DNA from: Geopsychrobacter sp.
GTDB taxonomy: Bacteria > Desulfobacterota > Desulfuromonadia > Desulfuromonadales > Geopsychrobacteraceae
Direction of reading: 5' to 3'
Length of the DNA: 5,622 nucleotides
Assembly: GCA_021647445.1 (NCBI GenBank)
Contig: JAKIUS010000126.1
Coordinates: 1-5,622 of the forward strand
A program made the position numbers and the translations under genes. Shown in pieces: positions 1 to 5,622 of the stretch. Below the pieces are notes generated by a model. That model ran no database searches. It worked only from the letters and a program-made list of their open reading frames with translations, and was not told where the DNA came from. Positions within the stretch are counted from its first letter, which is position 1; the number at the start of each line of letters is the position of its first letter.

Positions 1-969
1 CCCTTCGCCGCCGATCTCGACACCAGTCTCAAAATTCGTTTCACCGACATCGATCTGGCCCCGGCGACTCCCTATTCAGGAACCTACCTCGGCTACAGCA
101 TCGACAAAGGGAAGCTCTACCTCGACCTCGATTATCGAATCGCCAACCGACAGGTAAAGGCGACCAACAAGATCTTCCTCGATCAATTCACCTTCGGCAA
201 AGCGGTCGAAAGCGCTGAGGCGACCGGTCTACCGGTTCGACTGGCGGTCGCACTGCTCAAGGATCGCAAGGGGGAGATTCATCTCGACCTGCCGATCATG
301 GGCAATACCGATGACCCCGAATTCGGCATCTTCAGCACCGTCATGACCCTGCTCAAAAACCTGCTGGTCAAGGCAGCAACTTCCCCCTTCAGCCTGCTCA
401 CTTCGATGTGCGGCGGCGATGAAGAGTTTACCCAGATCAGCTTCCCGGTCGGGGTCGCGACCCTGACCACCGAGAATCTTGAAAAACTACAAACACTCAC
501 CCGGATGCTCGACGAACGTCCGGCGCTCAATCTCGAGCTCAGCGCCTTTATCGATCCCGAAAATGACCCGGAAGGATACCGTAGAGAAACCTTGCGTCAG
601 ACCGTCATCAAAGAGTGGCAAAAACGCAGCAAACCTGCAGCGAAACAAACAATACCTGCGGATGAATATCTGAAAAACTTGCGCCACATCTATAAAAGAG
701 CGAAGTTCCCCAAACCACGCAACGCCTTTGGTCTGCAGAAAAAACTCCCTTCGTCCGAAATGGAGAAGTTACTGCTGGCCAATATGCAGGTTGGGGAAGA
801 GGAGTTGACCCTGCTCGCCAAAGCGCGCGCGACGCAGATCCAAACCGAACTCATAGCATTGGACCCCACTTTGAAACCGAGAATTTTCCTGAAAAATGCC
901 GAAATCACCAAACCACCGGCCAAAAATAAACCGGCGGCCCGCGTCGAGTTTGGTATTGCGGCCAACTAA
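1..969 (+). CDS. DUF748 (AsmA-like) envelope protein, C-terminal part; 5' end outside window
   Basis: Frame 1 is open from the first base to TAA at 967-969, giving the last 322 residues of a protein that begins upstream. Seen: fragment residues about 25-107 carry the block I recognise as DUF748, including YSGTYLGYSIDKGKLYLDLD, then KIFLDQFTFG, GLPVRLAVALLKDRKGEIHL and LPIMGNTDDPEF. After it, residues about 148-200 (FPVGVATLT, then a helix, then ERPALNLELSAFIDPENDP) resemble the degenerate OmpA-like segment usual at the end of these proteins. The tail is Lys/Pro-rich. Known: DUF748 proteins are large, AsmA/TamB-like, mostly beta-structured, usually anchored by one N-terminal membrane helix and exposed to the periplasm; a role in envelope maintenance or lipid handling is suspected but not established. 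An in-frame ATG at 298 lies inside the conserved domain and is not a real start. The family call is firm; the function is not. Confidence 0.9.
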   Translation, partial: PFAADLDTSLKIRFTDIDLAPATPYSGTYLGYSIDKGKLYLDLDYRIANRQVKATNKIFLDQFTFGKAVESAEATGLPVRLAVALLKDRKGEIHLDLPIMGNTDDPEFGIFSTVMTLLKNLLVKAATSPFSLLTSMCGGDEEFTQISFPVGVATLTTENLEKLQTLTRMLDERPALNLELSAFIDPENDPEGYRRETLRQTVIKEWQKRSKPAAKQTIPADEYLKNLRHIYKRAKFPKPRNAFGLQKKLPSSEMEKLLLANMQVGEEELTLLAKARATQIQTELIALDPTLKPRIFLKNAEITKPPAKNKPAARVEFGIAAN

Positions 970-1140
970 TTATACAACGGAGCCTCTTTTTTCTGCCCGG
1001 TCTGAACCTGACCAGCAAAGGACAGCAGCATCAACCCGGCACAGTTGATCCATCCTCTATATTTAAAACTCAAACATTGACAACGGCGCCCCTTCTAAAG
1101 CACTCTTGCTGCGCACACTCCAATAACCGCACAAAATACC

Positions 1141-1145
1141 GAGGT
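1141..1145 (+). promoter_or_regulatory. Ribosome binding site of the 1155 gene
   Basis: GAGGT lies 9 bases before the ATG at 1155. It decides the start in favour of this ATG over an in-frame TTG at 1077, which has no purine-rich site before it and would add a 26-residue leader unlike the family. Confidence 0.7.
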
Positions 1146-1154
1146 TATATCTGC

Positions 1155-1856
1155 ATGAAACCTTTAACCTTTGAATACCAGTTTCGTCTCAATAATGGCG
1201 CAGAAGAGACGTACACCCTGAATCTCGATTCTGACAGTCTTCTCTTGCAAGACAATCTCCCCGACAAACTGCCGGACTGGGCCCGTCTCGATAACGCCAA
1301 ATGTTCGAACTGCCCTCTGACAACAGCAGAATATCCTTATTGCCCGGCGGCGGCCAATCTGGTCAAACTGGTTGAAAACTGCAACGATCTAATCTCTTGT
1401 GAGCAGATCAACATCGAAGTTATCACCCCGGAGAGAAAAACTTCTTACTACACCAGCGCCCAACGCGGTATCAGTTCGATTATGGGTTTAATTCTCGCGA
1501 CCTGTGGCTGTCCGCACACCAGTTTCTTCCGCCCGATGGCCCGCTTTCATCTCCCGCTCTCCAACAGCGAAGAGACCACCTATCGCGCCGTCTCCATGTA
1601 CCTTATCGGTCAATATTTCGAACACCAGCAAAATCGCCCCGCAGATCTCGACTTAAAAGGACTGGTCACCATCTACGAACAGGTGCGCATCGTCAACCGC
1701 TCCATGGCCACCCGTCTAAAAGGTGTCAGCGATGAAGACGCCACCGTCAACGCCCTGATTCTGCTCGACACCTTTGCCCGCTCCATCCCCTACGCGATTG
1801 AAGACTCCCTCGATCGGATCCGTTACATGTTTCAGAATGTTGGGACTGCCCGGTAG
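1155..1856 (+). CDS. Conserved hypothetical protein, cysteine-rich, 233 residues (possibly DUF6901 family)
   Basis: The start is the ATG with GAGGT 9 bases upstream; the stop is TAG at 1854-1856. Seen: an N-terminal segment MKPLTFEYQFRLNNG and EETYTLNLD that looks like paired beta strands. Next comes a cysteine group, C50-x2-C53-x9-C63 (KCSNCPL, YPYCPAA), then C76 and C82, and a later pair C117/C119 in ATCGCPHTSFFRPMARFHLP. The C-terminal half is predicted mostly helical (TTYRAVSMYLIGQYFEHQQ, LKGLVTIYEQV, NALILLDTFARSIPY). There is no signal peptide or membrane segment, so it is probably cytoplasmic. From memory it resembles proteins labelled DUF6901 in Geobacter relatives; the number is tentative and the function unknown. 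The cysteines could bind zinc or an iron-sulfur cluster, which is inference. It ends 73 bases before uvrB on the same strand and could share a transcript with it, but nothing links their functions. Confidence 0.85.
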   Translation: MKPLTFEYQFRLNNGAEETYTLNLDSDSLLLQDNLPDKLPDWARLDNAKCSNCPLTTAEYPYCPAAANLVKLVENCNDLISCEQINIEVITPERKTSYYTSAQRGISSIMGLILATCGCPHTSFFRPMARFHLPLSNSEETTYRAVSMYLIGQYFEHQQNRPADLDLKGLVTIYEQVRIVNRSMATRLKGVSDEDATVNALILLDTFARSIPYAIEDSLDRIRYMFQNVGTAR

Positions 1857-1893
1857 CCTCTTTCGAAAACCCCATTTCTAAGTTATCTTGTCA

Positions 1894-1913
1894 GGATATC
1901 TTGCAAAATATCC
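1894..1913. repeat. Small inverted repeat upstream of uvrB, possible operator or chance
   Basis: GGATAT (1894-1899) and ATATCC (1908-1913) form a perfect 6-base dyad around an 8-base spacer, ending 16 bases before the uvrB ATG. TTGTCA at 1888-1893, which resembles a -35 box, abuts it, but no good -10 follows at 16-18 bases. It does not match the E. coli, Gram-positive or Geobacter-type LexA boxes that I know. It could be an operator, a weak mRNA hairpin, or chance. Confidence 0.25.
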
Positions 1914-1929
1914 CGATGAAAGATACCCC

Positions 1930-3924
1930 ATGGCCCGTTTTGAACTGAAATCCGACTTTACCCCCGCTGGCGATCAACCACAGGCGATTGAAGAGCTGGT
2001 GGCAGGGATTAAGCGCGGCGATCAGCATCAGGTGCTGCTCGGTGTGACTGGTTCGGGCAAGACCTTCACCATGGCCAACGTGGTGGCGCAGGTGCAGAAG
2101 CCGACCCTGGTGCTGGCGCACAACAAGACCCTCGCCGCGCAGCTGTATGGTGAATTCAGCGAACTCTTCCCCGATAACGCGGTCGAATATTTTGTCAGCT
2201 ATTACGACTACTACCAACCGGAGGCCTATGTGCCTTCGACCGATACCTTCATCGAGAAGGACAGCGCAATCAACGAAGAGATCGACAAGCTGCGCCACAG
2301 TGCGACACGCAGCCTGCTGACCCGGCGTGACGTGCTGATTGTCGCCTCGGTGAGTTGCATCTACGGCTTGGGTTCGCCGGAGGCCTACTTCGGGATGCTG
2401 CTTAAGCTGAAGGTTGGCCAGGAGATCGAACGCAACACGTTGCTTAAGCAGTTTATCGAAATTCAATATGAACGCAACGATGTCGATTTTCACCGCGGCA
2501 GCTTCCGCGTACGCGGAGATTCGGTCGAGATTTATCCGGCCTACGAAGAGAAACGCGCCATCCGCATTGAATTTTTCGGCGATGAGATCGATGCCATCAG
2601 CGAGATCGATCCGTTGCGCGGCCGGGTGCTCGAACGCCTGGAACAGATCACCATCTTCCCCGCCAGCCACTATGTGGCGACCCGTCCGACCCTCGACCGT
2701 GCGGTCAAAGAGATTCAAGATGAACTGCAACTGCGCATTCAGCATTTTCGCGAAAACAATATGCTGCTTGAGGCACAACGGATTGAACAACGTACCCTGT
2801 TCGATATCGAAATGATGGAGGAGATGGGCTACTGCCAGGGGATCGAAAACTATTCGCGTTTTCTCGACCGGCGTCAGCCCGGCGAGCCGCCTTCGACCCT
2901 GCTCAGTTATTTCCCTGAAGACTCCCTGATGATTATCGATGAGAGTCATGTCAGCGTCAGTCAGGTCGGTGCCATGTACCGCGGTGACCGTTCGCGCAAG
3001 GAGACCTTGGTCAGTTTCGGTTTCCGCCTGCCTTCCGCCCTCGATAACCGGCCATTGATGTTCGAGGAGTTCACCAAAAAACAACCGCAAACGGTCTATG
3101 TTTCAGCGACTCCGGCCGACTATGAAATGGAACAGGCGCAGGGCGTCTTTGTCGAACAGGTGATCCGGCCGACCGGGCTTATCGATCCGCCGGTCGAGGT
3201 GCGCCCTGCGGTTGATCAGGTCGATAATCTGATTGGCGAAATCCGCGAGGTGGTCGCAAAGAATGAACGCGTTCTGGTCACCACCCTGACCAAACGGATG
3301 GCCGAGGACTTAACCGGCTACCTGCAAGAGATCGGCATCCGCGTCAACTACATGCACTCCGACATCAAGACCATGGAGCGCATACAGATCATCCGTGGTC
3401 TGCGCGCGGGGGAGTTCGACGTGCTGGTCGGGATCAACCTGCTGCGCGAAGGGCTGGATATCCCTGAAGTCTCGCTGGTGACGATTCTGGACGCCGACAA
3501 GGAGGGCTTTTTACGTTCGACCCGTTCGTTGATTCAGACCTGCGGACGGGCCGCGCGCAATGTCGCCGGACGTGTCATCCTGTACGGAGACAAGATTACC
3601 CGTTCAATGCAGGCCTGCCTTGATGAGACCGAACGTCGCCGCCACAAGCAGTTGGCGCACAACCTTGAGCATGGCATTACCCCCCGATCGATCAAAAAAT
3701 CGTTGCACTCAATACTAGATGATCTCGGCCGCAACAATGAAGAAGAGACACTGATCGCCGAGGCCCTGAGCCAATATGACAGTCCAGAAGATTTGCGCAA
3801 ACAGATTGCCAAAACCAAAAAACAGATGCTCGCCGCCGCAGCTGACCTCGATTTTGAGACTGCCGCCCAACTGCGTGACCAGATGCTGCAGCTCGAAAAA
3901 CAGGAACTGGCTCTGCGCGGTTGA
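1930..3924 (+). CDS. uvrB: UvrB, excinuclease ABC subunit B
   Basis: UvrB receives damaged DNA from UvrA, verifies the lesion using its ATPase and beta-hairpin, then recruits UvrC for dual incision in nucleotide excision repair. The 664 residues match the family's usual length (E. coli about 673). Seen in order: N-terminal [20 protein letters not shown]; Walker A GVTGSGKT at 38-45; [15 protein letters not shown] (motif Ia) near 62-76; the aromatic beta-hairpin [12 protein letters not shown] at 91-102; Walker B DESH at 337-340; motif III SAT at 392-394; motif [15 protein letters not shown] from 501; motif [11 protein letters not shown] at 536-544; and a C-terminal UVR domain at about 622-660 that contacts UvrC. 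The ATG at 1930 gives the canonical N-terminus. An in-frame TTG at 1888 would add 14 non-conserved residues. The ribosome site is poor (only GAAAGA upstream), so translation may be weak or coupled. No recognisable SOS box is visible nearby. Confidence 0.98.
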   Translation: MARFELKSDFTPAGDQPQAIEELVAGIKRGDQHQVLLGVTGSGKTFTMANVVAQVQKPTLVLAHNKTLAAQLYGEFSELFPDNAVEYFVSYYDYYQPEAYVPSTDTFIEKDSAINEEIDKLRHSATRSLLTRRDVLIVASVSCIYGLGSPEAYFGMLLKLKVGQEIERNTLLKQFIEIQYERNDVDFHRGSFRVRGDSVEIYPAYEEKRAIRIEFFGDEIDAISEIDPLRGRVLERLEQITIFPASHYVATRPTLDRAVKEIQDELQLRIQHFRENNMLLEAQRIEQRTLFDIEMMEEMGYCQGIENYSRFLDRRQPGEPPSTLLSYFPEDSLMIIDESHVSVSQVGAMYRGDRSRKETLVSFGFRLPSALDNRPLMFEEFTKKQPQTVYVSATPADYEMEQAQGVFVEQVIRPTGLIDPPVEVRPAVDQVDNLIGEIREVVAKNERVLVTTLTKRMAEDLTGYLQEIGIRVNYMHSDIKTMERIQIIRGLRAGEFDVLVGINLLREGLDIPEVSLVTILDADKEGFLRSTRSLIQTCGRAARNVAGRVILYGDKITRSMQACLDETERRRHKQLAHNLEHGITPRSIKKSLHSILDDLGRNNEEETLIAEALSQYDSPEDLRKQIAKTKKQMLAAAADLDFETAAQLRDQMLQLEKQELALRG

Positions 3925-3957
3925 TTGTTGCCCTCTGATAAAATCCACTATTTCCCA

Positions 3958-3987
3958 TTGACATAATCATTAGCAGTCCGTCATGAT
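3958..3987 (+). promoter_or_regulatory. Putative sigma70-type promoter for the rhomboid gene
   Basis: A perfect TTGACA (3958-3963) is followed after 18 bases by CATGAT (3982-3987), which matches four of six TATAAT positions. Transcription would begin near 3994, about 50 bases before the ATG at 4043. It lies in the only sizeable gap between uvrB and the next gene. The -10 is imperfect and the spacer one base long, so this is a candidate only. Confidence 0.4.
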
Positions 3988-4032
3988 CTGCCCGGGATTA
4001 ATCTATGTGCGCGAGTTGAAGCCTCTAGATTT

Positions 4033-4038
4033 AGGAGG
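4033..4038 (+). promoter_or_regulatory. Strong Shine-Dalgarno site of the rhomboid gene
   Basis: AGGAGG lies 4 bases before the ATG at 4043 (slightly close, but complementary throughout). It decides the start: another in-frame ATG at 3983 has no such site, would add 20 residues (MICPGLIYVRELK and so on), and falls inside the putative -10 box, so a transcript from that promoter would not contain it. Confidence 0.8.
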
Positions 4039-4042
4039 GAGT

Positions 4043-5622
4043 ATGAGTGAACGAAGTTTCCAGGTGATTTTCGGTGGAGACCTGGCCCTGGATACCGATG
4101 AAGATCAGGTACGACAGAGTCTGGCGGAACAGTGCAAATACAGCACTGAAGCCATAAACAAGATCCTTTCCGGCAAGAATCCGGTCCTGAAAGAGGGGCT
4201 GAACCAGTCTACGGCCCGGCGCTACAAGGACTTTCTAGATCGTTTGGGCCTACTGTGTAATATTATCGCCGAGCCAGCGCCAAAATCGCTATCTAACCCA
4301 CACAAAAATCAGCCTTCCCTCGAAATCCGTCAGGATCTAATCCCTGAAACAGTCGGTCGCAGCTGCCCGAAATGTTTGGCCAAAGAACAGACCGGCGACA
4401 GCTGTACGCGCTGTGGACTACTCTTCTCCCGCTTCGAGGAAATCCAGAAACGGCGTGCCGAAAACCCGCGACCCCAGCCGGAAGCGAGCATCGAAAAGTC
4501 CTACTTTGAACTGCATCCCGAGCAACTTTTTATCCTCAAGGCCTTCGCCGTCATTATCGCTATTCTGCTGTTGCGAAATCTGTTAAGCGGCTTCCTGTTT
4601 ATTATTTTCCTGATCTTTCCCATCGGCTTTCTGGTCTATATTCGCCTGCAGGCGGCAATGAACGATCAATCAGCCACCGAACTGCTGGCCCAACACATCA
4701 CCTTCATGCCGGTGATGTATTCTAAAGAGGAGCGTGCTCAGGAATATATACCAAGGGTCACCTATAGTCTGATTCTGGTAAATGTCCTGATTTTCTACCT
4801 GTTCGAACTCCAGGTGAATCCGCAAATGATCTTCGATCAATTAGTTTTTCTCCCCTATAAACCGAACCTCTTCAATGTGCCCCTCAGCGCTTTCACATCA
4901 CTCTTTCTGCACGCCAGCCATGCCCATCTGTGGGGCAACATGCTCTTCTTATGGGCCGTCGGTACCGTGGTTGAGCGTCGCATCGGCGCAAAACGCTTCA
5001 TTCTCTTCTATTTTGCCGCCGGGATCAGTGCCGATATTAGCTACATGCTGGCCTGCGCTATTATCGGCATTCCGGCTCACCTGCTCGGTGCCTCCGGGGC
5101 TATTGCTGGCGTGATGGGTATCTTCGCCATGCGTTGCTATTTCAAAAGCATGGTCTTCCCGTTGCCGATTCTGGGGGTTTTTTCGCTGTTTCTGCCGATC
5201 AGCCTGAAAATCAGACTCAACTCTCTTGTGATTATCGGACTCTTCTTTCTTGCCGATCTCAGCGGGGGTGTGCAGCAGTTGACGGGCACCAGCAGTTCGA
5301 ATGTCGGCCACTGGGCGCATATCGGCGGCATGCTTTGCGGCATCGCCCTGGCAATATCGGTCAAGCTGAATGAAGAGGCAATCACCGAACGTCATATGGA
5401 TATCGGCAGTCAGGCGGTCACGGCCAACCTCGGCACAGGCACCAGCGAGGGTGAAGAATCGCTGCGCATGGTCCTGAAACAGGATCCGCAGAATGTCGAG
5501 GCCCTGCTCCTGCTGGCTCGCCTGCGCACGAAGTATTCCACCACCGAGGAGGGGGAAGAACTCTATCGGCAGGTCATTCCACTGCTGGCCCGCAGTCGAC
5601 CAGACGACGCGCTAATCGCCTA
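4043..5622 (+). CDS. Rhomboid-family intramembrane serine protease with N-terminal zinc ribbon and C-terminal TPR-like region; 3' end outside window
   Basis: The frame is open from ATG 4043 to the right edge: 526 codons and two bases, with no stop. Domains seen: residues 5-75, a small soluble alpha/beta module (FQVIFGGDL, then YSTEAINKILSGKNPVLKEG, then RYKDFLDRLGLLCNI), of a type I recall at the start of other uncharacterised proteobacterial membrane proteins; 108-124, a zinc ribbon C108-x2-C111-x9-C121-x2-C124; about 163-200, a hydrophobic stretch long enough for a membrane hairpin; about 239-440, the rhomboid core. The core has H290, H295 and N299 (LHASHAHLWGNMLFLW), nucleophile S351 in GASG, and catalytic H426 in GHWAHIGGM, so the Ser-His dyad is intact and activity is expected. 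Residues about 469-526 (EESLRMVLKQDPQNVEALLL and on) look like TPR repeats, continuing past the window. Rhomboids cleave transmembrane substrates within the bilayer; the substrate here is unknown. The soluble modules probably recruit substrates or partners (inference). Confidence 0.93.
   Translation, partial: MSERSFQVIFGGDLALDTDEDQVRQSLAEQCKYSTEAINKILSGKNPVLKEGLNQSTARRYKDFLDRLGLLCNIIAEPAPKSLSNPHKNQPSLEIRQDLIPETVGRSCPKCLAKEQTGDSCTRCGLLFSRFEEIQKRRAENPRPQPEASIEKSYFELHPEQLFILKAFAVIIAILLLRNLLSGFLFIIFLIFPIGFLVYIRLQAAMNDQSATELLAQHITFMPVMYSKEERAQEYIPRVTYSLILVNVLIFYLFELQVNPQMIFDQLVFLPYKPNLFNVPLSAFTSLFLHASHAHLWGNMLFLWAVGTVVERRIGAKRFILFYFAAGISADISYMLACAIIGIPAHLLGASGAIAGVMGIFAMRCYFKSMVFPLPILGVFSLFLPISLKIRLNSLVIIGLFFLADLSGGVQQLTGTSSSNVGHWAHIGGMLCGIALAISVKLNEEAITERHMDIGSQAVTANLGTGTSEGEESLRMVLKQDPQNVEALLLLARLRTKYSTTEEGEELYRQVIPLLARSRPDDALIA

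Noticed and set aside
984..991. T-run after the DUF748 stop as a rho-independent terminator
   Set aside because: No stable GC-rich stem precedes the CTTTTTTC run.
1000..1014. GGTC-N7-GACC dyad as a LexA-type operator
   Set aside because: Its length and half-site spacing do not fit known LexA boxes, and four-base arms this far apart are expected by chance.
1077..1105. TTGACA at 1077-1082 as a promoter for the 1155 gene
   Set aside because: No -10-like hexamer occurs 15-19 bases downstream. TATATT at 1058-1063 likewise lacks a matching -35.
1077..1154. TTG-initiated 26-residue extension of the hypothetical protein
   Set aside because: There is no ribosome site before 1077, the leader looks non-coding, and the ATG at 1155 has GAGGT at proper spacing.
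1916..1948. A 10-codon frame ([10 protein letters not shown]) overlapping the uvrB start as a leader peptide
   Set aside because: It has no ribosome site of its own and nothing beyond its overlap with the uvrB start supports translation.
1891..3090. A 399-codon open frame on the - strand
   Set aside because: It lies wholly opposite uvrB, whose reading frame and motifs are unmistakable. Its protein has no recognisable domain; it is a codon-bias shadow.
4949..5395. - strand and alternative + strand frames of 79-148 codons
   Set aside because: They overlap the rhomboid core, whose catalytic motifs fix the real frame; the alternative proteins lack recognisable features.

Overview
The window is ordinary bacterial chromosome. 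It is moderately GC-rich and all four genes lie on the + strand: the 3' end of a DUF748/AsmA-like gene, a complete small conserved hypothetical gene, a complete uvrB, and a rhomboid-family membrane protease gene that runs off the right edge. Protein style suggests a Desulfuromonadales/Geobacterales-type bacterium (former Deltaproteobacteria). The signs are the cysteine-containing hypothetical, a rhomboid carrying a short N-terminal alpha/beta domain plus zinc ribbon, and UvrB with QTCGRAARN in motif VI. This assignment is inference from memory of such proteins, not a database result.

Layout: 1-969 is the C-terminal 322 residues of a large envelope protein with the DUF748 signature. 970-1154 is a 185-base gap with no convincing promoter or terminator. 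1155-1856 encodes a 233-residue cysteine-rich protein of unknown function; a GAGGT ribosome binding site fixes its ATG. 1857-1929 is a short gap with a small dyad (GGATAT-N8-ATATCC). 1930-3924 encodes a full-length 664-residue UvrB with every helicase motif intact. 3925-4042 is a gap with a plausible sigma70-type promoter and a strong AGGAGG site. From 4043 to the right edge there is an open frame of 526 codons for a multidomain rhomboid protease, with the catalytic Ser and His present. No predicted stop-to-stop open frame covers it only because its stop lies beyond the window.

The genes do not form an obvious functional pathway. UvrB is the damage-verification subunit of nucleotide excision repair in the cytoplasm. 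The DUF748 protein and the rhomboid are both cell-envelope proteins, and the hypothetical's role is unknown. Shared strand and short gaps allow partial co-transcription, but the putative promoter before the rhomboid gene suggests it can be expressed on its own. I saw no mobile element, tRNA/rRNA, CRISPR array, integrase or toxin-antitoxin pair. I found no clearly new biological system. The most interesting item is the domain architecture of the rhomboid protein.
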